From NCBI RefSeq assembly GCF_008642335.1, contig NZ_CP029191.1, forward strand, positions 4,774,001 through 4,838,000: a stretch of 64,000 nt of DNA. Reading direction: 5' to 3'. This stretch comes from Streptomyces venezuelae. Its GTDB lineage: Bacteria; Actinomycetota; Actinomycetes; Streptomycetales; Streptomycetaceae. Under the pieces are notes generated by a model that made no database searches, was not told the DNA's origin, and saw only the letters and a program-made list of their open reading frames with translations. The position numbers and the translations under genes are program-made. Positions 8,522 through 18,832 of this stretch are shown here, one piece after another (within the stretch, counting starts at the first letter, position 1; each line of letters starts with the position of its first letter).

Positions 8522-9654
8522 CCGGCTGGCTGCCGAGCCCCGTCGAGGAGCTCTTCGGCGCGGAGGCGACGGCCGAGGAGTCGTACGACGTCCTGACGGT
8601 CGACGTCCCCGCGTCCTCCTGGGTCACGGCCCTCGACACCGCCCGCACCACGCTCGCCTGCACCTACTTCGACTGGCTGAGCGCGGTCGACGAACCCGGC
8701 ACGGGCTTCCGCGTCGCCGCCCACGTGGTCGCGCTCTCTCCCGTACGCCGCCTCCTCATCCGCACGACGGTCGCCCACGACGCCCCGGTGCTCGCCTCCG
8801 CGGTCGACGTGTACGCGGGCGCCGCCTGGCACGAGCGCGAGACCCACGAGATGTTCGGCGTGACGTTCGAGGGCCACCCCGGACTGACCCCGCTGCTCCT
8901 GCCCGAGAGCTTCGAGGGCCACCCCCTCCGCAAGGACTTCGTGCTCGCGGCCCGCGTCGCGAAGGCCTGGCCGGGCGCCAAGGAGCCGGGCGAGTCGGAG
9001 CACGGCGGCCCGAAGCGCCGCCAGATGCTGCCGCCCGGCGTCCCCGACCCGAACGAGTGGGGCCCCCTCAAGGGCCAGCTCCCGGCGGCCCCGGCCCGCC
9101 CGGCCCGTGGCGCGGGCCGCGCGGCGGGTGCGGGGGCCGGTCCTCGTGCGGGCGCGGGTGCCGGTCCTCGTGCGGGCGCGGGTGCGGGTCCTCGTGCCGG
9201 TGCGGGTGAGCGCCCGCCCCGCAGGACACGCTCGGTCAGCCAGGGCTCGGTCAGCCAGGGCTCGGTCAGCCAGGGCTCGGCGAGCCAGGCGGTTCCCGAA
9301 GCGCAAGCGCAGCCCGAGGCGACGCAAGAGACCCCTGAGGCGACGCGACCGACTCCGGAGGCCCCTGCCCGCCCCGCGCGCCGCACCCGCAGCGCGAGCC
9401 AGGGCTCGGCCTCCCAACGAGCGGCCACCCCGGAACCGACAACTCCGGAACCGGCCGCCCCAGAACCGACGGCCGCCCCCGAGCCGAAGTCCGACGCCCC
9501 GTGGCACCACGCCCGTCCGGCGTTCGAGGACCCGGAACAGCCGAAGCGCAAGCCGCAGTCAGAGACCCCCCGAACCGGGGAAGCCGGAGACACCAGGGAA
9601 GCCGGAGAGACCGGAGACACCGGAGACACCGGCACCACCGGAGGCACCGAGTGA
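8518..9654 (+). CDS. nuoC: NADH-quinone oxidoreductase subunit C with long repetitive C-terminal tail
   Basis: 378 residues. The first ~155 form a recognisable NuoC domain: [11 protein letters not shown] near 51, and the hallmark [11 protein letters not shown] at 105-115, then GHPLRKDF. From about 156 to the end the protein is a low-complexity Pro/Ala/Gly/Arg/Ser/Glu tail. The tail is built partly on DNA repeats: three 24-bp copies encoding GAGAGPRA units, and four 15-bp copies encoding SVSQG units. NuoC homologues do not normally carry such a tail. In complex I the C subunit docks to NuoD, which is absent from this operon. Start and stop overlap nuoB (ATGA) and nuoH (GTGA). Confidence 0.88.
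   Translation: MTGWLPSPVEELFGAEATAEESYDVLTVDVPASSWVTALDTARTTLACTYFDWLSAVDEPGTGFRVAAHVVALSPVRRLLIRTTVAHDAPVLASAVDVYAGAAWHERETHEMFGVTFEGHPGLTPLLLPESFEGHPLRKDFVLAARVAKAWPGAKEPGESEHGGPKRRQMLPPGVPDPNEWGPLKGQLPAAPARPARGAGRAAGAGAGPRAGAGAGPRAGAGAGPRAGAGERPPRRTRSVSQGSVSQGSVSQGSASQAVPEAQAQPEATQETPEATRPTPEAPARPARRTRSASQGSASQRAATPEPTTPEPAAPEPTAAPEPKSDAPWHHARPAFEDPEQPKRKPQSETPRTGEAGDTREAGETGDTGDTGTTGGTE
9124..9195 (+). repeat. 24-bp tandem repeat x3 inside nuoC
   Basis: Three consecutive near-identical 24-bp units (9124-9147, 9148-9171, 9172-9195) plus a partial fourth, each encoding Gly/Ala/Pro/Arg. The unit length is a multiple of three, so copy-number change would keep the frame. Confidence 0.85.
9231..9290 (+). 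repeat. 15-bp tandem repeat x4 inside nuoC
   Basis: CTCGGTCAGCCAGGG occurs three times perfectly (9231-9275) and a fourth time with changes (9276-9290), encoding SVSQG-type pentapeptides. Again in-frame units. Confidence 0.85.
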
Positions 9655-10619
9655 ACGACGCCCTCGACGTCGCCCTGCGCCTCGTCATCGTCTTCGCCGT
9701 GTTCCTGGTCCTCCCCCTCGTCATCGGCCAGACCGAGCACAAGGTCATGGCCCACATGCAGGGCCGCCTCGGCCCGATGCACGCGGGCGGCTTCCACGGC
9801 TGGGCGCAACTCGTGGCCGACGGCGTCAAGTTCGCCCAGAAGGAAGACGTCGTCCCGGCCGAGGCCGACCGCCGTGTCTTCCAGCTGGCGCCCGCGATCG
9901 CCCTGCTGCCCTACCTCCTCGTCCTGATCGCCATCCCGATCGGCCCCGACGAGGGCGCGGTCGGCGAGGTCGTCGACGCGGGCATCTTCTTCGTGCTCGC
10001 GGTGATGGGCGTCGGCGTACTCGGCTCGCTCATGGCCGGCTGGGCCAGCGCCAACAAGTTCTCCCTCCTCGGCGGCCTCCGCACCGCCGCGCAGCTCCTC
10101 GCGTACGAGCTCCCGATGCTGCTCGCCGCCGCGTCCGTCGCGATGGCCTCGGGCACGGTCTCGCTGCCCGGCATCGTCGACGCCTTCGAGTGGTGGTGGC
10201 TGCCCTGGCAGATCGTCGGCGCGCTCGTGTTCTTCGTCGCGGGCCTCGCCGAACTCCAGCGCCCGCCCTTCGACATGCCGGTCGCCGACTCCGAGATCAT
10301 CTTCGGCGCCTACACCGAGTACACGGGCCTGCGCTTCGCCCTCTTCCTCCTCGCCGAGTACGCCGGAATCGTCGTCCTGTGCGGCCTCACCACCGTCCTC
10401 TTCCTGGGCGGCTGGCACGGCCCGTGGGGCGCCGACGGCCTCGGCTGGGTCTGGACCCTGCTGAAGACGGCCGTCCTCGCCTTCGTCGTGATCTGGCTCC
10501 GCGTGTCCTACCCCCGTCTCCGCGAGGACCAGCTCCAGAAGCTCTCCTGGACCCTCCTCGTCCCGCTCGCCCTCGCGCAGATCGCGCTCACCGGAATCGT
10601 GAAGGTGGCGATCAACTGA
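9651..10619 (+). CDS. nuoH: NADH-quinone oxidoreductase subunit H
   Basis: 322-residue multi-pass membrane subunit at the junction of membrane and peripheral arms, lining the quinone tunnel. Conserved stretches: [62 protein letters not shown] and [16 protein letters not shown]. It starts with GTG overlapping the nuoC stop (GTGA) and ends in TGATG with nuoI. No nuoD, E, F or G lies between nuoC and this gene. Confidence 0.95.
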   Translation: MNDALDVALRLVIVFAVFLVLPLVIGQTEHKVMAHMQGRLGPMHAGGFHGWAQLVADGVKFAQKEDVVPAEADRRVFQLAPAIALLPYLLVLIAIPIGPDEGAVGEVVDAGIFFVLAVMGVGVLGSLMAGWASANKFSLLGGLRTAAQLLAYELPMLLAAASVAMASGTVSLPGIVDAFEWWWLPWQIVGALVFFVAGLAELQRPPFDMPVADSEIIFGAYTEYTGLRFALFLLAEYAGIVVLCGLTTVLFLGGWHGPWGADGLGWVWTLLKTAVLAFVVIWLRVSYPRLREDQLQKLSWTLLVPLALAQIALTGIVKVAIN

Positions 10620-11200
10620 TGCCCCCGATCCCAGGCTCGGGCCTCGCCAAGGGCCTCGCCGTCACCCTGCGCACGATGACGAAGAAGACCGTCACCGAGC
10701 AGTACCCCGAGCACCAGCCCGAACTGCCGCCCCGCACCCGCGGCGTCATCGGCCTCTTCGAGGAGAACTGCACGGTCTGCATGCTCTGCGCCCGTGAATG
10801 CCCCGACTGGTGCATCTACATCGACTCCCACAAGGAGACGGTCCCGCCCGCCGCCCCCGGCGGACGCGAGCGCAGCCGTAACGTCCTCGACCGCTTCGCC
10901 ATCGACTTCGCCCTCTGCATGTACTGCGGCATCTGCATCGAGGTCTGCCCCTTCGACGCCCTCTTCTGGTCGCCCGAGTTCGAGTACGCCGAGACCGACA
11001 TCCACGAGCTCACCCACGAGCGCGACAAGCTCCGCGAGTGGATGTGGACCGTCCCGGCCCCGCCCGCCCTGGACCCCGCCGCCGAAGAACCGAAGGAACT
11101 CGCCGCCGCGCGCAAGACGGCCGAGAAACTGGCCGCTGCCCAGGAACTGGCCGCAGCCGAGGAACTCGCCGCGGCCGAGGCGAAGGGCGAGGAGTCGTGA
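10619..11200 (+). CDS. nuoI: NADH-quinone oxidoreductase subunit I (two 4Fe-4S clusters)
   Basis: 193 residues. Two 4Fe-4S motifs are intact: [17 protein letters not shown] and [18 protein letters not shown]. These correspond to clusters N6a/N6b, which pass electrons toward NuoB. In a complex without NuoEFG this ferredoxin-like subunit could be the entry point for electrons. The C-terminus ends in an Ala/Glu-rich helix-like tail ([13 protein letters not shown]). ATG overlaps the nuoH stop; GTGA overlap with nuoJ. Confidence 0.95.
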   Translation: MPPIPGSGLAKGLAVTLRTMTKKTVTEQYPEHQPELPPRTRGVIGLFEENCTVCMLCARECPDWCIYIDSHKETVPPAAPGGRERSRNVLDRFAIDFALCMYCGICIEVCPFDALFWSPEFEYAETDIHELTHERDKLREWMWTVPAPPALDPAAEEPKELAAARKTAEKLAAAQELAAAEELAAAEAKGEES

Positions 11201-11772
11201 CCATCGCCACCGAGACAATCGCCGCCGAAACACAGGGCTTCCTGTCCCCGACGGGCGTCGAGATCGCCTTCCTGCTGGTCGGTCTCGTCACCCTCGGCGC
11301 GGCCGTCATCACGGTCACGACCCGGCAGCTGGTGCACGCCGCGCTGTGGCTGGTGGTCGCGCTCGGCGGGCTCGCCGTCGAGTACCTCCTCCTGACCGCC
11401 GAGTTCATCGCCTGGGTCCAGGTCCTCATCTACGTCGGATCCGTCGTCGTCCTCCTCCTCTTCGGACTGATGCTCACCCGGGCGCCCATCGGCCGTTCCC
11501 CGGAGGCCGATTCGGGCAACCGCCCGGTCGCGCTCGCGGTGGCCCTCGTCGCCGCGGCCGCCCTGGTCTGGGTCGTCGTGGACGCGTTCCGCACCACGGT
11601 GATCGACCTGGACGGCGCCGCCCATGGCTCCACCGACGTGACCGGCTCGATCCTCTTCCGGCACTGGGTGCTGCCCTTCGAGGCCCTCTCGGTCCTCCTC
11701 CTCGCCGCCCTCGTCGGCGCGATCGTCCTGTCCCGCAAGAACACCGCCCAGGACCAGGAGGAGAACAACTGA
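11197..11772 (+). CDS. nuoJ: NADH-quinone oxidoreductase subunit J
   Basis: 191-residue membrane subunit with the typical five hydrophobic helices and the conserved core [17 protein letters not shown]. It starts GTG at 11197 inside the nuoI stop and shares one base with the nuoK start (TGATG). The start fits because the hydrophobic domain begins about 15 residues in ([14 protein letters not shown]). Confidence 0.93.
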   Translation: MTIATETIAAETQGFLSPTGVEIAFLLVGLVTLGAAVITVTTRQLVHAALWLVVALGGLAVEYLLLTAEFIAWVQVLIYVGSVVVLLLFGLMLTRAPIGRSPEADSGNRPVALAVALVAAAALVWVVVDAFRTTVIDLDGAAHGSTDVTGSILFRHWVLPFEALSVLLLAALVGAIVLSRKNTAQDQEENN

Positions 11773-12179
11773 TGCACCTCCACCTCGCCTACCCCGCGGT
11801 CCTTGCCGTCCTCCTCTTCTGCGTCGGCCTGTACGGCGTACTCGCCCGGCGCAACGCGATCCTGGTCCTGATGTCCGTCGAGCTGATGCTCAACGCCGTC
11901 AACCTCAACCTCGTCGCCTTCGACGTCTGGCTCCGCGACTCCCTCCACGCCGGCCAGGCCCTGACCCTCTTCACCATCGCCATCGCCGCCGCCGAGATCG
12001 GCATCGGCCTCGCGATCGTCCTGGCGGTCTACCGCAACCGCGGCAGCTCCGCCGTCGACGACCTCCGCGACACCGCCGAGCACCCGGACGACGACCCCGG
12101 CGACGGTGACGGCGACGACGGCCCGGGCGACACCGACGCAGAGGCCGCACCGGCGCAGAAGGCTGAGGCCACCGCGTGA
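11772..12179 (+). CDS. nuoK: NADH-quinone oxidoreductase subunit K with acidic tail
   Basis: 135 residues; the first ~100 are a normal NuoK (three helices, with the conserved glutamate in [13 protein letters not shown] and a second in [12 protein letters not shown]). The remaining ~35 are an Asp/Gly/Glu-rich tail ([18 protein letters not shown]) not found in ordinary ~100-residue NuoK. TGATG junction with nuoJ and GTGA with nuoL. Confidence 0.93.
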   Translation: MHLHLAYPAVLAVLLFCVGLYGVLARRNAILVLMSVELMLNAVNLNLVAFDVWLRDSLHAGQALTLFTIAIAAAEIGIGLAIVLAVYRNRGSSAVDDLRDTAEHPDDDPGDGDGDDGPGDTDAEAAPAQKAEATA

Positions 12180-14185
12180 CCACGACCACCCTCGCCGTCC
12201 TCGTCCCCCTCCTTCCGTTCCTGGGCGCGGCCGCGGGCCTGCTCCTCGGCCGGCGCGTCCCCGGTCTCGTACGCCCCCTCGCGGTGCTGCCCACGCTGAC
12301 GGCGCTCCTGCTCGCCGTGCTCGTGGCGGTCCGTCAGGGGGGCGGCGCCGGCGGCGGAACGGCTCCGGTCGACGCCGCCACCGAGCTCACCCCGACCGGC
12401 TCGGTCCCCATCGACCTCGCCCTGCACGTCGACGGCTTCGCCGCCCTCGTCGCCGTCCTGGTCGGCGTCGTCGCGTCGTGCGTGCAGATCTACTCGACGG
12501 GCTACCTTCGCGAGGACCCGCGCTACCCCTCGTACGCCGCACTCGTCTCCCTCTTCACCTCCGCGATGCTGCTCGTCGTCTACTCCGGCGACCTGATGGT
12601 GCTCCTGGTCGGCTGGGAGGTCATGGGCATCTGCTCGTACTTCCTGGTCGGCCACTACTGGGAGACCCCCGAGGCGCGCGCCGCCTCCCTCAAGGCCTTC
12701 CTCGTCACCAAGCTCGGCGACGTCCCCTTCCTGATCGGCCTGTTCGCTCTCGCCGCCGACACGGGCTCCTTCCGCATCACGACGATCCTGTCGACGGTCG
12801 CGGACAACGGCCTGGACCACCCGACGCTGATCGCCCTGCTGCTGCTCGCGGGCGTCGCCGGCAAGTCCGCGCAGTTCCCGCTCCACACCTGGCTGCCCGA
12901 CGCGATGGCGGGCCCCACGCCCGTCTCCGCGCTGATCCACGCCGCGACGATGGTCGCCGCCGGTGTCTACTTCGTGGCCCGGCTCCTCCCCGTCTTCGCC
13001 CTCTCCGGCGCGGCCCTGGTCGTCCTCGCCGTCATGGCCGCCGTCACCATGGCCGGGTCGGCCCTCGCCGCGCTCGCCCAGGACGACATCAAGCGCGTCC
13101 TCGCGTACTCGACGATCGGTCAGCTCGGCTACATGACCGGTGCCCTCGCCGTCGGCGACCGCGGTGCCGCCGTCTTCCACCTCCTGTCGCACGGCGCCTT
13201 CAAGGCGCTCCTGTTCCTCGCGGCCGGCGTGATCATCTACGCCGCCGGCACCAACTCGCTGGCCGCCATGTCGCGCATGAGCGGCCTGCGCGACCGCATC
13301 CCCGACGCGTACTGGACGATGACCGTGGCGCTCCTCGCGCTCGCCGCGATCCCGCCGTTCAGCGGCTTCTTCTCCAAGGAGGCCGTGCTCGGCGCCGCCG
13401 AGCACACGGCCACCGGCCACGCCGAGTCCGTGCCCACCGCGGCGGGCTGGATCGTCCTCGTCGCCGGTCTGCTCACCGCCCTCCTCACCGCCGCCTACGC
13501 GACGCGTCTGTGGCTCCTCGCCTTCCACGGCCGGGGAGCGCAGGCCCCCGACCACGGGCGCCAGCCCGTCGCCATGACCGCCGTGCTCTGGGTGCTCGCC
13601 GTGCCCTCCCTCGCCTTCGGTCTCGCCGTCGGAGCCCTGCCGGACTGGTTCGACGGTCACTCGCTCGCCCCGACGCTCACCACCTCCGTGCTCGGCACGG
13701 GCGTCGCGCTCGTCGGCGGCCTGGTCACCTACGGCGCGTGGCGGCACACCACGGCACTCGCCGCCCGCGTCCCGATGGGCGCGGTCGCCGCGACCCCGGA
13801 CGGCGACGGCGCCCAGGTCGAGGCGGAGGCCATCGCCACCCACACGCCCGCGTACGGAGACATCGCCTCGGCACCGGACCCGGCCGACCCCGGCCGTCTG
13901 CTGCTCGGCCCGCTGCACCGGCACGCGGCCGCCGGCTTCCACCTCGACGCCGTCTACACCGTGCTGTTCGTACGCCCCGTCCGCGCCGCGGCCAGCCTGG
14001 TCCGCTTCCTGGACCGCGAGGTCGTCGAGACGTACGTGCGCGGCGCGGGCGCCGCACCCCGCTGGCTCGGCGCGGCCGTCCGCCGCGTGCAGACCGGCAA
14101 CGTGCAGACCTACCTGAGCGCGCTGCTCGCAGGCACGGTCGTCCTGGCCGTCGCCGCCGTCCTCGTCGCCACCGCCGGAGCGTGA
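12176..14185 (+). CDS. nuoL: NADH-quinone oxidoreductase subunit L
   Basis: 669-residue antiporter-like proton-pumping subunit. Visible core: [54 protein letters not shown] with internal breaks, [12 protein letters not shown] and [14 protein letters not shown]. The charged residues of the antiporter fold (Glu in GWE, Lys in GKSAQ, Lys in AFKALLF) are kept. GTG start overlaps the nuoK stop. Confidence 0.95.
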   Translation: MTTTTLAVLVPLLPFLGAAAGLLLGRRVPGLVRPLAVLPTLTALLLAVLVAVRQGGGAGGGTAPVDAATELTPTGSVPIDLALHVDGFAALVAVLVGVVASCVQIYSTGYLREDPRYPSYAALVSLFTSAMLLVVYSGDLMVLLVGWEVMGICSYFLVGHYWETPEARAASLKAFLVTKLGDVPFLIGLFALAADTGSFRITTILSTVADNGLDHPTLIALLLLAGVAGKSAQFPLHTWLPDAMAGPTPVSALIHAATMVAAGVYFVARLLPVFALSGAALVVLAVMAAVTMAGSALAALAQDDIKRVLAYSTIGQLGYMTGALAVGDRGAAVFHLLSHGAFKALLFLAAGVIIYAAGTNSLAAMSRMSGLRDRIPDAYWTMTVALLALAAIPPFSGFFSKEAVLGAAEHTATGHAESVPTAAGWIVLVAGLLTALLTAAYATRLWLLAFHGRGAQAPDHGRQPVAMTAVLWVLAVPSLAFGLAVGALPDWFDGHSLAPTLTTSVLGTGVALVGGLVTYGAWRHTTALAARVPMGAVAATPDGDGAQVEAEAIATHTPAYGDIASAPDPADPGRLLLGPLHRHAAAGFHLDAVYTVLFVRPVRAAASLVRFLDREVVETYVRGAGAAPRWLGAAVRRVQTGNVQTYLSALLAGTVVLAVAAVLVATAGA

Positions 14186-14191
14186 GCAGCC

Positions 14192-15889
14192 GTGATCGGT
14201 ATCAGTGAGTCCGTGATGCAGTTTCTTCTGGCGTTGATCGTCGTCGGTCCGCTCATCGGCGCCGTGGCCGCTCTGCTGCCCGCCCCGCCCGGGCTGAAGG
14301 GAAAGTCGCCCGACCAGGCCGTGCTGCGCCACGGCGTCACCGTGACCGGCGTGATCCTGCTCGCCGCGATCGTCCTCGCGCTCGGCTTCGACCACGACCA
14401 GCCGTCAAAGATGCAGGCCACGACCGATATCAGCTGGATCCCCGCACTCGACGTGCGCATCCATCTCGGCATCGACGGCATCTCGCTCCCCCTTCTGGTC
14501 CTGACCGCGCTGCTGACGTTCCTCTGCGCGCTGTACTCCTACTTCAAAATGCCGGCCGGGCCTTCCCCCAAGGCCTTCGTCGCACTGATCCTCATGCTCG
14601 AGTCCGGCACCCTCGCGACCTTCGCCGTCCTCGATCTGCTGCTGTTCTTCCTGGCGTTCGAGATGGTGCTCATCCCGATGTACTTCCTCATCGCCCGCTG
14701 GGGCGGTGAGCAACGGGTCCAGGCCGCCTGGAAGTTCATCCTCTACACGCTGCTCGGCTCCGTCGTCATGCTGCTGGGCCTGCTCCTCATCGGGCTCAAG
14801 TCCGGCACATTCGACATGGTGGCACTCGCCACTGACAACGGCCGGGGCCTGACCACATCCGTGCAGGTCATCGCGGTTCTGGCGATCGGGATCGGGCTCG
14901 CGGTCAAGACGCCGATGTGGCCGCTGCACAGCTGGCTGCCCGACGCCCACACCGCCGCGCCCACCGTCGGATCGGTGCTGCTGGCCGGTGTCATGCTGAA
15001 GATGGGTACGTACGGGTTCGTCCGGATCATCCTGCCCGTCGCGCCGGACGGAATGCGGGAGTTCGCCCCGTACCTCGCGGCCTTCGCGGTCGTCGGCATC
15101 ATCTACGGATCCCTGGCCTGCCTCGCGCTCGCCAAGCAGGGCGCGAAGGGCGACCTCAAGCGCCTCATCGCGTACTCGTCCGTCGGCCACATGGGCTTCG
15201 TCCTGCTCGGCATCTCGACGATGAGCCCCACCGGCGTGAACGGCGCCCTGTTCGCCAACATCGCCCACGGCCTCATCACCGGCCTGCTCTTCTTCCTGGT
15301 CGGCGCGCTGAAGGACCGTACCGGCACGACCGACCTCGACACCCTCGCGCAGGGCTCCGGCGCCGCGCTCTACGGCAAGGCGCCACGCCTCGGCGGACTC
15401 CTCGCCTTCGGCGCCGTCGCCTCGCTCGGCCTGCCGGGCCTCGCCGGGTTCTGGGGCGAAATGCTCGCGCTGTTCGGTGCTTTCGAGCCCGCGGCGGACC
15501 TGAGCCGGCCCGCCTTCCTCACCTTCATGGCGATCGCCGCCTTCGGCACCCTGCTCACCGCCGCGTACATGCTCATCGTCGTACGCCGTGTCTGCATGGG
15601 CCCGACGCCGCGGCCCACGACCGAGGAGCCCCCGCACGGGGAGCTCGCCGCCGAACCCCTGCACGGCGGGTCCGCCGCGGCATCCGCGCACGGCGAGCCC
15701 GTCGGCGAACCCGCGCCCAGGGCCCTCGTCGGCGTCCGCGCCCGCGAGCTCCCCGACGTCCGCGGTTACGAGCTCGCCGCCTGGACCCCGCTCGTCGCCC
15801 TCACCGTCCTCGCCGGACTCTGGCCCGCGGCTCTCCTCGGCCTGACCGACCCGGCCGTGCAGAAGCTCCTCACTGGAGGCAAGTCGTGA
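14192..15889 (+). CDS. nuoM: NADH-quinone oxidoreductase subunit M
   Basis: 565-residue antiporter-like subunit. Core: FLAFEMVLIPMYFLIARWGG, KTPMWPLHSWLPDAHTAAPTVGS, RLIAYSSVGHMGFVLLG and ANIAHGLITGLLFFLVG. A Pro/Glu/His-rich insert at about 475-520 (EEPPHGELAAEPLHGGSA) contains small repeats, recalling the NuoC tail. GTG start 6 nt after nuoL; GTGA overlap with nuoN. Confidence 0.95.
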   Translation: MIGISESVMQFLLALIVVGPLIGAVAALLPAPPGLKGKSPDQAVLRHGVTVTGVILLAAIVLALGFDHDQPSKMQATTDISWIPALDVRIHLGIDGISLPLLVLTALLTFLCALYSYFKMPAGPSPKAFVALILMLESGTLATFAVLDLLLFFLAFEMVLIPMYFLIARWGGEQRVQAAWKFILYTLLGSVVMLLGLLLIGLKSGTFDMVALATDNGRGLTTSVQVIAVLAIGIGLAVKTPMWPLHSWLPDAHTAAPTVGSVLLAGVMLKMGTYGFVRIILPVAPDGMREFAPYLAAFAVVGIIYGSLACLALAKQGAKGDLKRLIAYSSVGHMGFVLLGISTMSPTGVNGALFANIAHGLITGLLFFLVGALKDRTGTTDLDTLAQGSGAALYGKAPRLGGLLAFGAVASLGLPGLAGFWGEMLALFGAFEPAADLSRPAFLTFMAIAAFGTLLTAAYMLIVVRRVCMGPTPRPTTEEPPHGELAAEPLHGGSAAASAHGEPVGEPAPRALVGVRARELPDVRGYELAAWTPLVALTVLAGLWPAALLGLTDPAVQKLLTGGKS

Positions 15890-17427
15890 CCGTGGCCGCC
15901 GAAAGCGCCGCAAGCCTCGTCCAGTCCGTCGACTGGCTCGCGATCGCACCGCCGACCATCGCCGCTGTCGTCGGCCTCGTCGTGCTCGTCGCCGATCTCT
16001 TCTTGAAGGACGGCAAGAAGGCGCTCCTCGGCTGGATCTCCGTGGCGGGTCTGGCCGCCGCCGCGCTCGCCCTGCTGCCGCTCCTGAACGACGACCGTTC
16101 GACCTTCTGCCTCACCGGCGGCGGCACGCACGCGTGCAGCTACTCCGCCGACCGCTTCACCCTCGTCATCCAGCTCCTCGTGCTCGTCGGCGCCCTGCTC
16201 GCCGCCCTGCTCTCGATGAGCACCCTCAAGGACTCCGGCGACGAACTGCCCGCAGGGGAGTACTGGTTCCTGCTGCTGTCGTCCGCGGCGGGCGCCGCCC
16301 TGCTCCCCGCATCGCGGGACCTCGCGACGCTCGTCGTCGCTCTCGAAGTGGCCTCCCTCCCGGCGTTCGCCCTTGTCGGCCTCAAGCGAGGCGACAAGCG
16401 CTCCTCCGAAGCGGCCCTGAAGTTCTTCCTCTCCTCGGTCACCGCGACCGCGGTGAGCCTCATGGGCGTCAGCTTCGTATACGCGGCCACCGGCACCCTG
16501 CACCTCACGGAGATCGCCACTGAGCTGCAGGACCTGCAGAACATCGACGGCCAGCTGCACACCCTCGCGCAGACGGGCGTCGCCCTCACCCTCGTCGGCT
16601 TCGCCTTCAAGGTGGCCGCTGTGCCCTTCCACTTCTGGGTGCCCGACACCTACGTAGGCGCGCCGCTGCCCGTCGCCGCCTACCTCTCGGTCGTCGGAAA
16701 GGCCGTCGGCTTCACCGGCCTCATCCTCGTCACCGTCGTCGCCTTCCCGTCGTACGCGGACGTCTGGGGCCCGGCGCTCGCCGTCCTGGCCGCGCTCACC
16801 ATGACCGCGGGCAACGTGGCGGCCCTGCGCCAGCAGGCCACGCGCGCGTACAGCGCGGTGCGCCTCCTCGCCTGGTCCTCGGTCGGCCAGGCCGGCTACC
16901 TCCTGGTGCCGATCGCCGCCGCCGGTTACGCCGACGACACCGCCGACGCCGAGAAGGCCATCGGTTCCACCGTCGCCTACGCCCTGATGTACGCGGCCGT
17001 GAACCTCGGCGCCTTCGCCGTGGCCGCTCTCGTCGGCCGCACGCAGCACCTGAACCGCGTCAGCGACTACCGCGGGCTGTACGCGCGCAAGCCCCTGGCC
17101 GCGCTCGTCCTCGGCTTCTTCCTGCTCTGCCTGGCCGGCCTGCCGCCCGGCATCATCGGCCTCTTCGCGAAGGTCACGGTCTTCTCGGCCGCCGTCGACG
17201 CAGGCCTGGGCTGGCTCGCCGTCGTGATGGCCGCGAACGTGGTGATCGCCCTCTTCTACTACCTCCAATGGACCGCGCTCCTGTTCCGCGCCCCCAAGGG
17301 GGAGCCGGTCGAACACCGCGTCCCCGCCCCGCTCACCGCGGCCATCGCGCTCACGGCGGTCCTCGGGGTCGCCCTCTCCGGAGCGCCCCAGCTGATCCTG
17401 AGGTTCTCGGACACCGGCCTGTTCTGA
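15886..17427 (+). CDS. nuoN: NADH-quinone oxidoreductase subunit N
   Basis: 513-residue antiporter-like subunit, last gene of the nuo set. Core: EVASLPAFALVGLKRGDKRSSEAALKFFL with breaks, GFAFKVAAVPFHFWVPDTYVGAPLPVAAYLS, LLAWSSVGQAGYLLV and GLPPGIIGLFAKVTVF. GTG at 15886 overlaps the nuoM stop. A 148-bp gap with no strong hairpin separates it from htpX. Confidence 0.94.
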   Translation: MTVAAESAASLVQSVDWLAIAPPTIAAVVGLVVLVADLFLKDGKKALLGWISVAGLAAAALALLPLLNDDRSTFCLTGGGTHACSYSADRFTLVIQLLVLVGALLAALLSMSTLKDSGDELPAGEYWFLLLSSAAGAALLPASRDLATLVVALEVASLPAFALVGLKRGDKRSSEAALKFFLSSVTATAVSLMGVSFVYAATGTLHLTEIATELQDLQNIDGQLHTLAQTGVALTLVGFAFKVAAVPFHFWVPDTYVGAPLPVAAYLSVVGKAVGFTGLILVTVVAFPSYADVWGPALAVLAALTMTAGNVAALRQQATRAYSAVRLLAWSSVGQAGYLLVPIAAAGYADDTADAEKAIGSTVAYALMYAAVNLGAFAVAALVGRTQHLNRVSDYRGLYARKPLAALVLGFFLLCLAGLPPGIIGLFAKVTVFSAAVDAGLGWLAVVMAANVVIALFYYLQWTALLFRAPKGEPVEHRVPAPLTAAIALTAVLGVALSGAPQLILRFSDTGLF

Positions 17428-17575
17428 GCCGTCACCCGCGCGGCCTACATCGCTCATGCGTGCACAAGGGAACTAGTGCTCCCCGCCTGGCGTTGACCAG
17501 TACGGGAGGGTCCACTGAACAGTGGAAGCACCAGTCAGCAGAGGGTTCCCCCACGCACCACCAGGAGGGCGTACC

Positions 17576-18439
17576 GTGCACCGCCGGCACAACGGATTGA
17601 AGACCGCCGTACTCCTCGGGGGACTGTCCGCGCTCATCCTTGTCATCGGCAGTTTCTTCGGGCGTACGGGCCTGATCGTCGCGCTGTTCGTGGCGCTCGG
17701 CACCAACGCGTACGCGTACTGGAACAGCGACAAGCTCGCCCTGCGCGCCATGCGTGCCCGCCCGGTGAGCGAATTCGAGGCCCCCGAGCTCTACCGCATG
17801 GTCCGCGAGCTCTCCACCCAGGCCCGCCAGCCCATGCCCCGGCTGTACATCTCGCCCACCGAGGCGCCGAACGCGTTCGCGACGGGCCGCAACCCCCGCA
17901 ACGCGGCGGTGTGCTGCACCGACGGCATCCTGCGGCTCCTCGACGAGCGCGAGCTGCGCGGCGTCATCGGCCACGAGCTCAGCCACGTCTACAACCGGGA
18001 CATCCTGATCTCCTCCGTCGCGGGCGCCCTCGCGTCCGTGATCATGTTCCTGGTCAACTTCGCCTGGCTGATCCCCGTCGGCCGCTCGAACGACAACGAC
18101 GGACCCGGCATCTTCGGGATGCTCCTGATCATGCTGCTCGGCCCGCTGGCGGCCTCCATCATCCAGCTCGCGATCAGCCGCTCCAGGGAGTACGAGGCCG
18201 ACGCGTCCGGCGCACAGCTCACCGGCGATCCCCTCGCCCTCGCGAGCGCGCTGCGTAAACTCGAAACGGGGACGAAGCAGTTGCCGCTGCCGCCCGAGCC
18301 CCGTCTCGAGACGGCGAGTCACATGATGATCGCGAATCCCTTCCGTCCGGGACAGGGCATGTCCAAGATGTTCTCCACGCACCCGCCGATGGCGGAGCGC
18401 ATCGCCCGACTCGAGCAGATGGCAGGTCGCCAACAGTGA
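17576..18439 (+). CDS. htpX: Membrane zinc metalloprotease HtpX
   Basis: 287 residues. Two N-terminal membrane segments ([39 protein letters not shown]), then the gluzincin site HELSH in [18 protein letters not shown]. More membrane helices follow, and the third zinc ligand is in [15 protein letters not shown]. The family degrades damaged inner-membrane proteins. GTG at 17576 is chosen because AGGAGGG ends 6 nt before it; the longer open frame from 17522 lacks such a site. The stop overlaps the next gene (GTGA), so the two are coupled. Confidence 0.95.
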   Translation: MHRRHNGLKTAVLLGGLSALILVIGSFFGRTGLIVALFVALGTNAYAYWNSDKLALRAMRARPVSEFEAPELYRMVRELSTQARQPMPRLYISPTEAPNAFATGRNPRNAAVCCTDGILRLLDERELRGVIGHELSHVYNRDILISSVAGALASVIMFLVNFAWLIPVGRSNDNDGPGIFGMLLIMLLGPLAASIIQLAISRSREYEADASGAQLTGDPLALASALRKLETGTKQLPLPPEPRLETASHMMIANPFRPGQGMSKMFSTHPPMAERIARLEQMAGRQQ

Positions 18440-18831
18440 AGACAATCCTCAACGTCATATGGCTCGTCCTCTGCGGCTTCTGGATGTTCCTGGGGTACCT
18501 CCTGGCGGGCCTGCTGCTCTGCATCACCATCATCGGCATCCCGTTCGGCCTGGCCAGCTTCCGCATCGGCCGCTATGCGCTGTGGCCCTTCGGGTACACG
18601 ACGGTCGAGCGCCGCGACGCGGGCGCACCCTCGTGCGTGGGCAACGTCCTGTGGCTGATCCTCGCCGGCTGGTGGCTGGCCATCGGCCACATCGTCACGG
18701 GTGTCCTGCTCTGCGTCACGATCATCGGCATCCCTCTGGGCGTCGCCAACTTCAAGCTGATCCCCGTCTCGCTGCTGCCGCTCGGCCGCGACATCGTCCG
18801 CACCGACCAGCCGTTCGCCGCGCGCTACTAG
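18436..18831 (+). CDS. YccF-type small membrane protein
   Basis: 131 residues in two homologous halves, each with the repeat [11 protein letters not shown] / [11 protein letters not shown] flanked by hydrophobic helices. This is the YccF (DUF307) layout of four membrane segments. Function unknown in the family. GTG start overlaps the htpX stop, suggesting a shared mRNA with the membrane protease. Confidence 0.88.
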   Translation: MKTILNVIWLVLCGFWMFLGYLLAGLLLCITIIGIPFGLASFRIGRYALWPFGYTTVERRDAGAPSCVGNVLWLILAGWWLAIGHIVTGVLLCVTIIGIPLGVANFKLIPVSLLPLGRDIVRTDQPFAARY

Positions 18832-18832
18832 G

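Noticed and set aside
12106-14208. 700-residue open frame overlapping nuoL in another frame
   Set aside because: Arg/Pro/His-rich composition and exact coincidence with nuoL make it a shadow frame.
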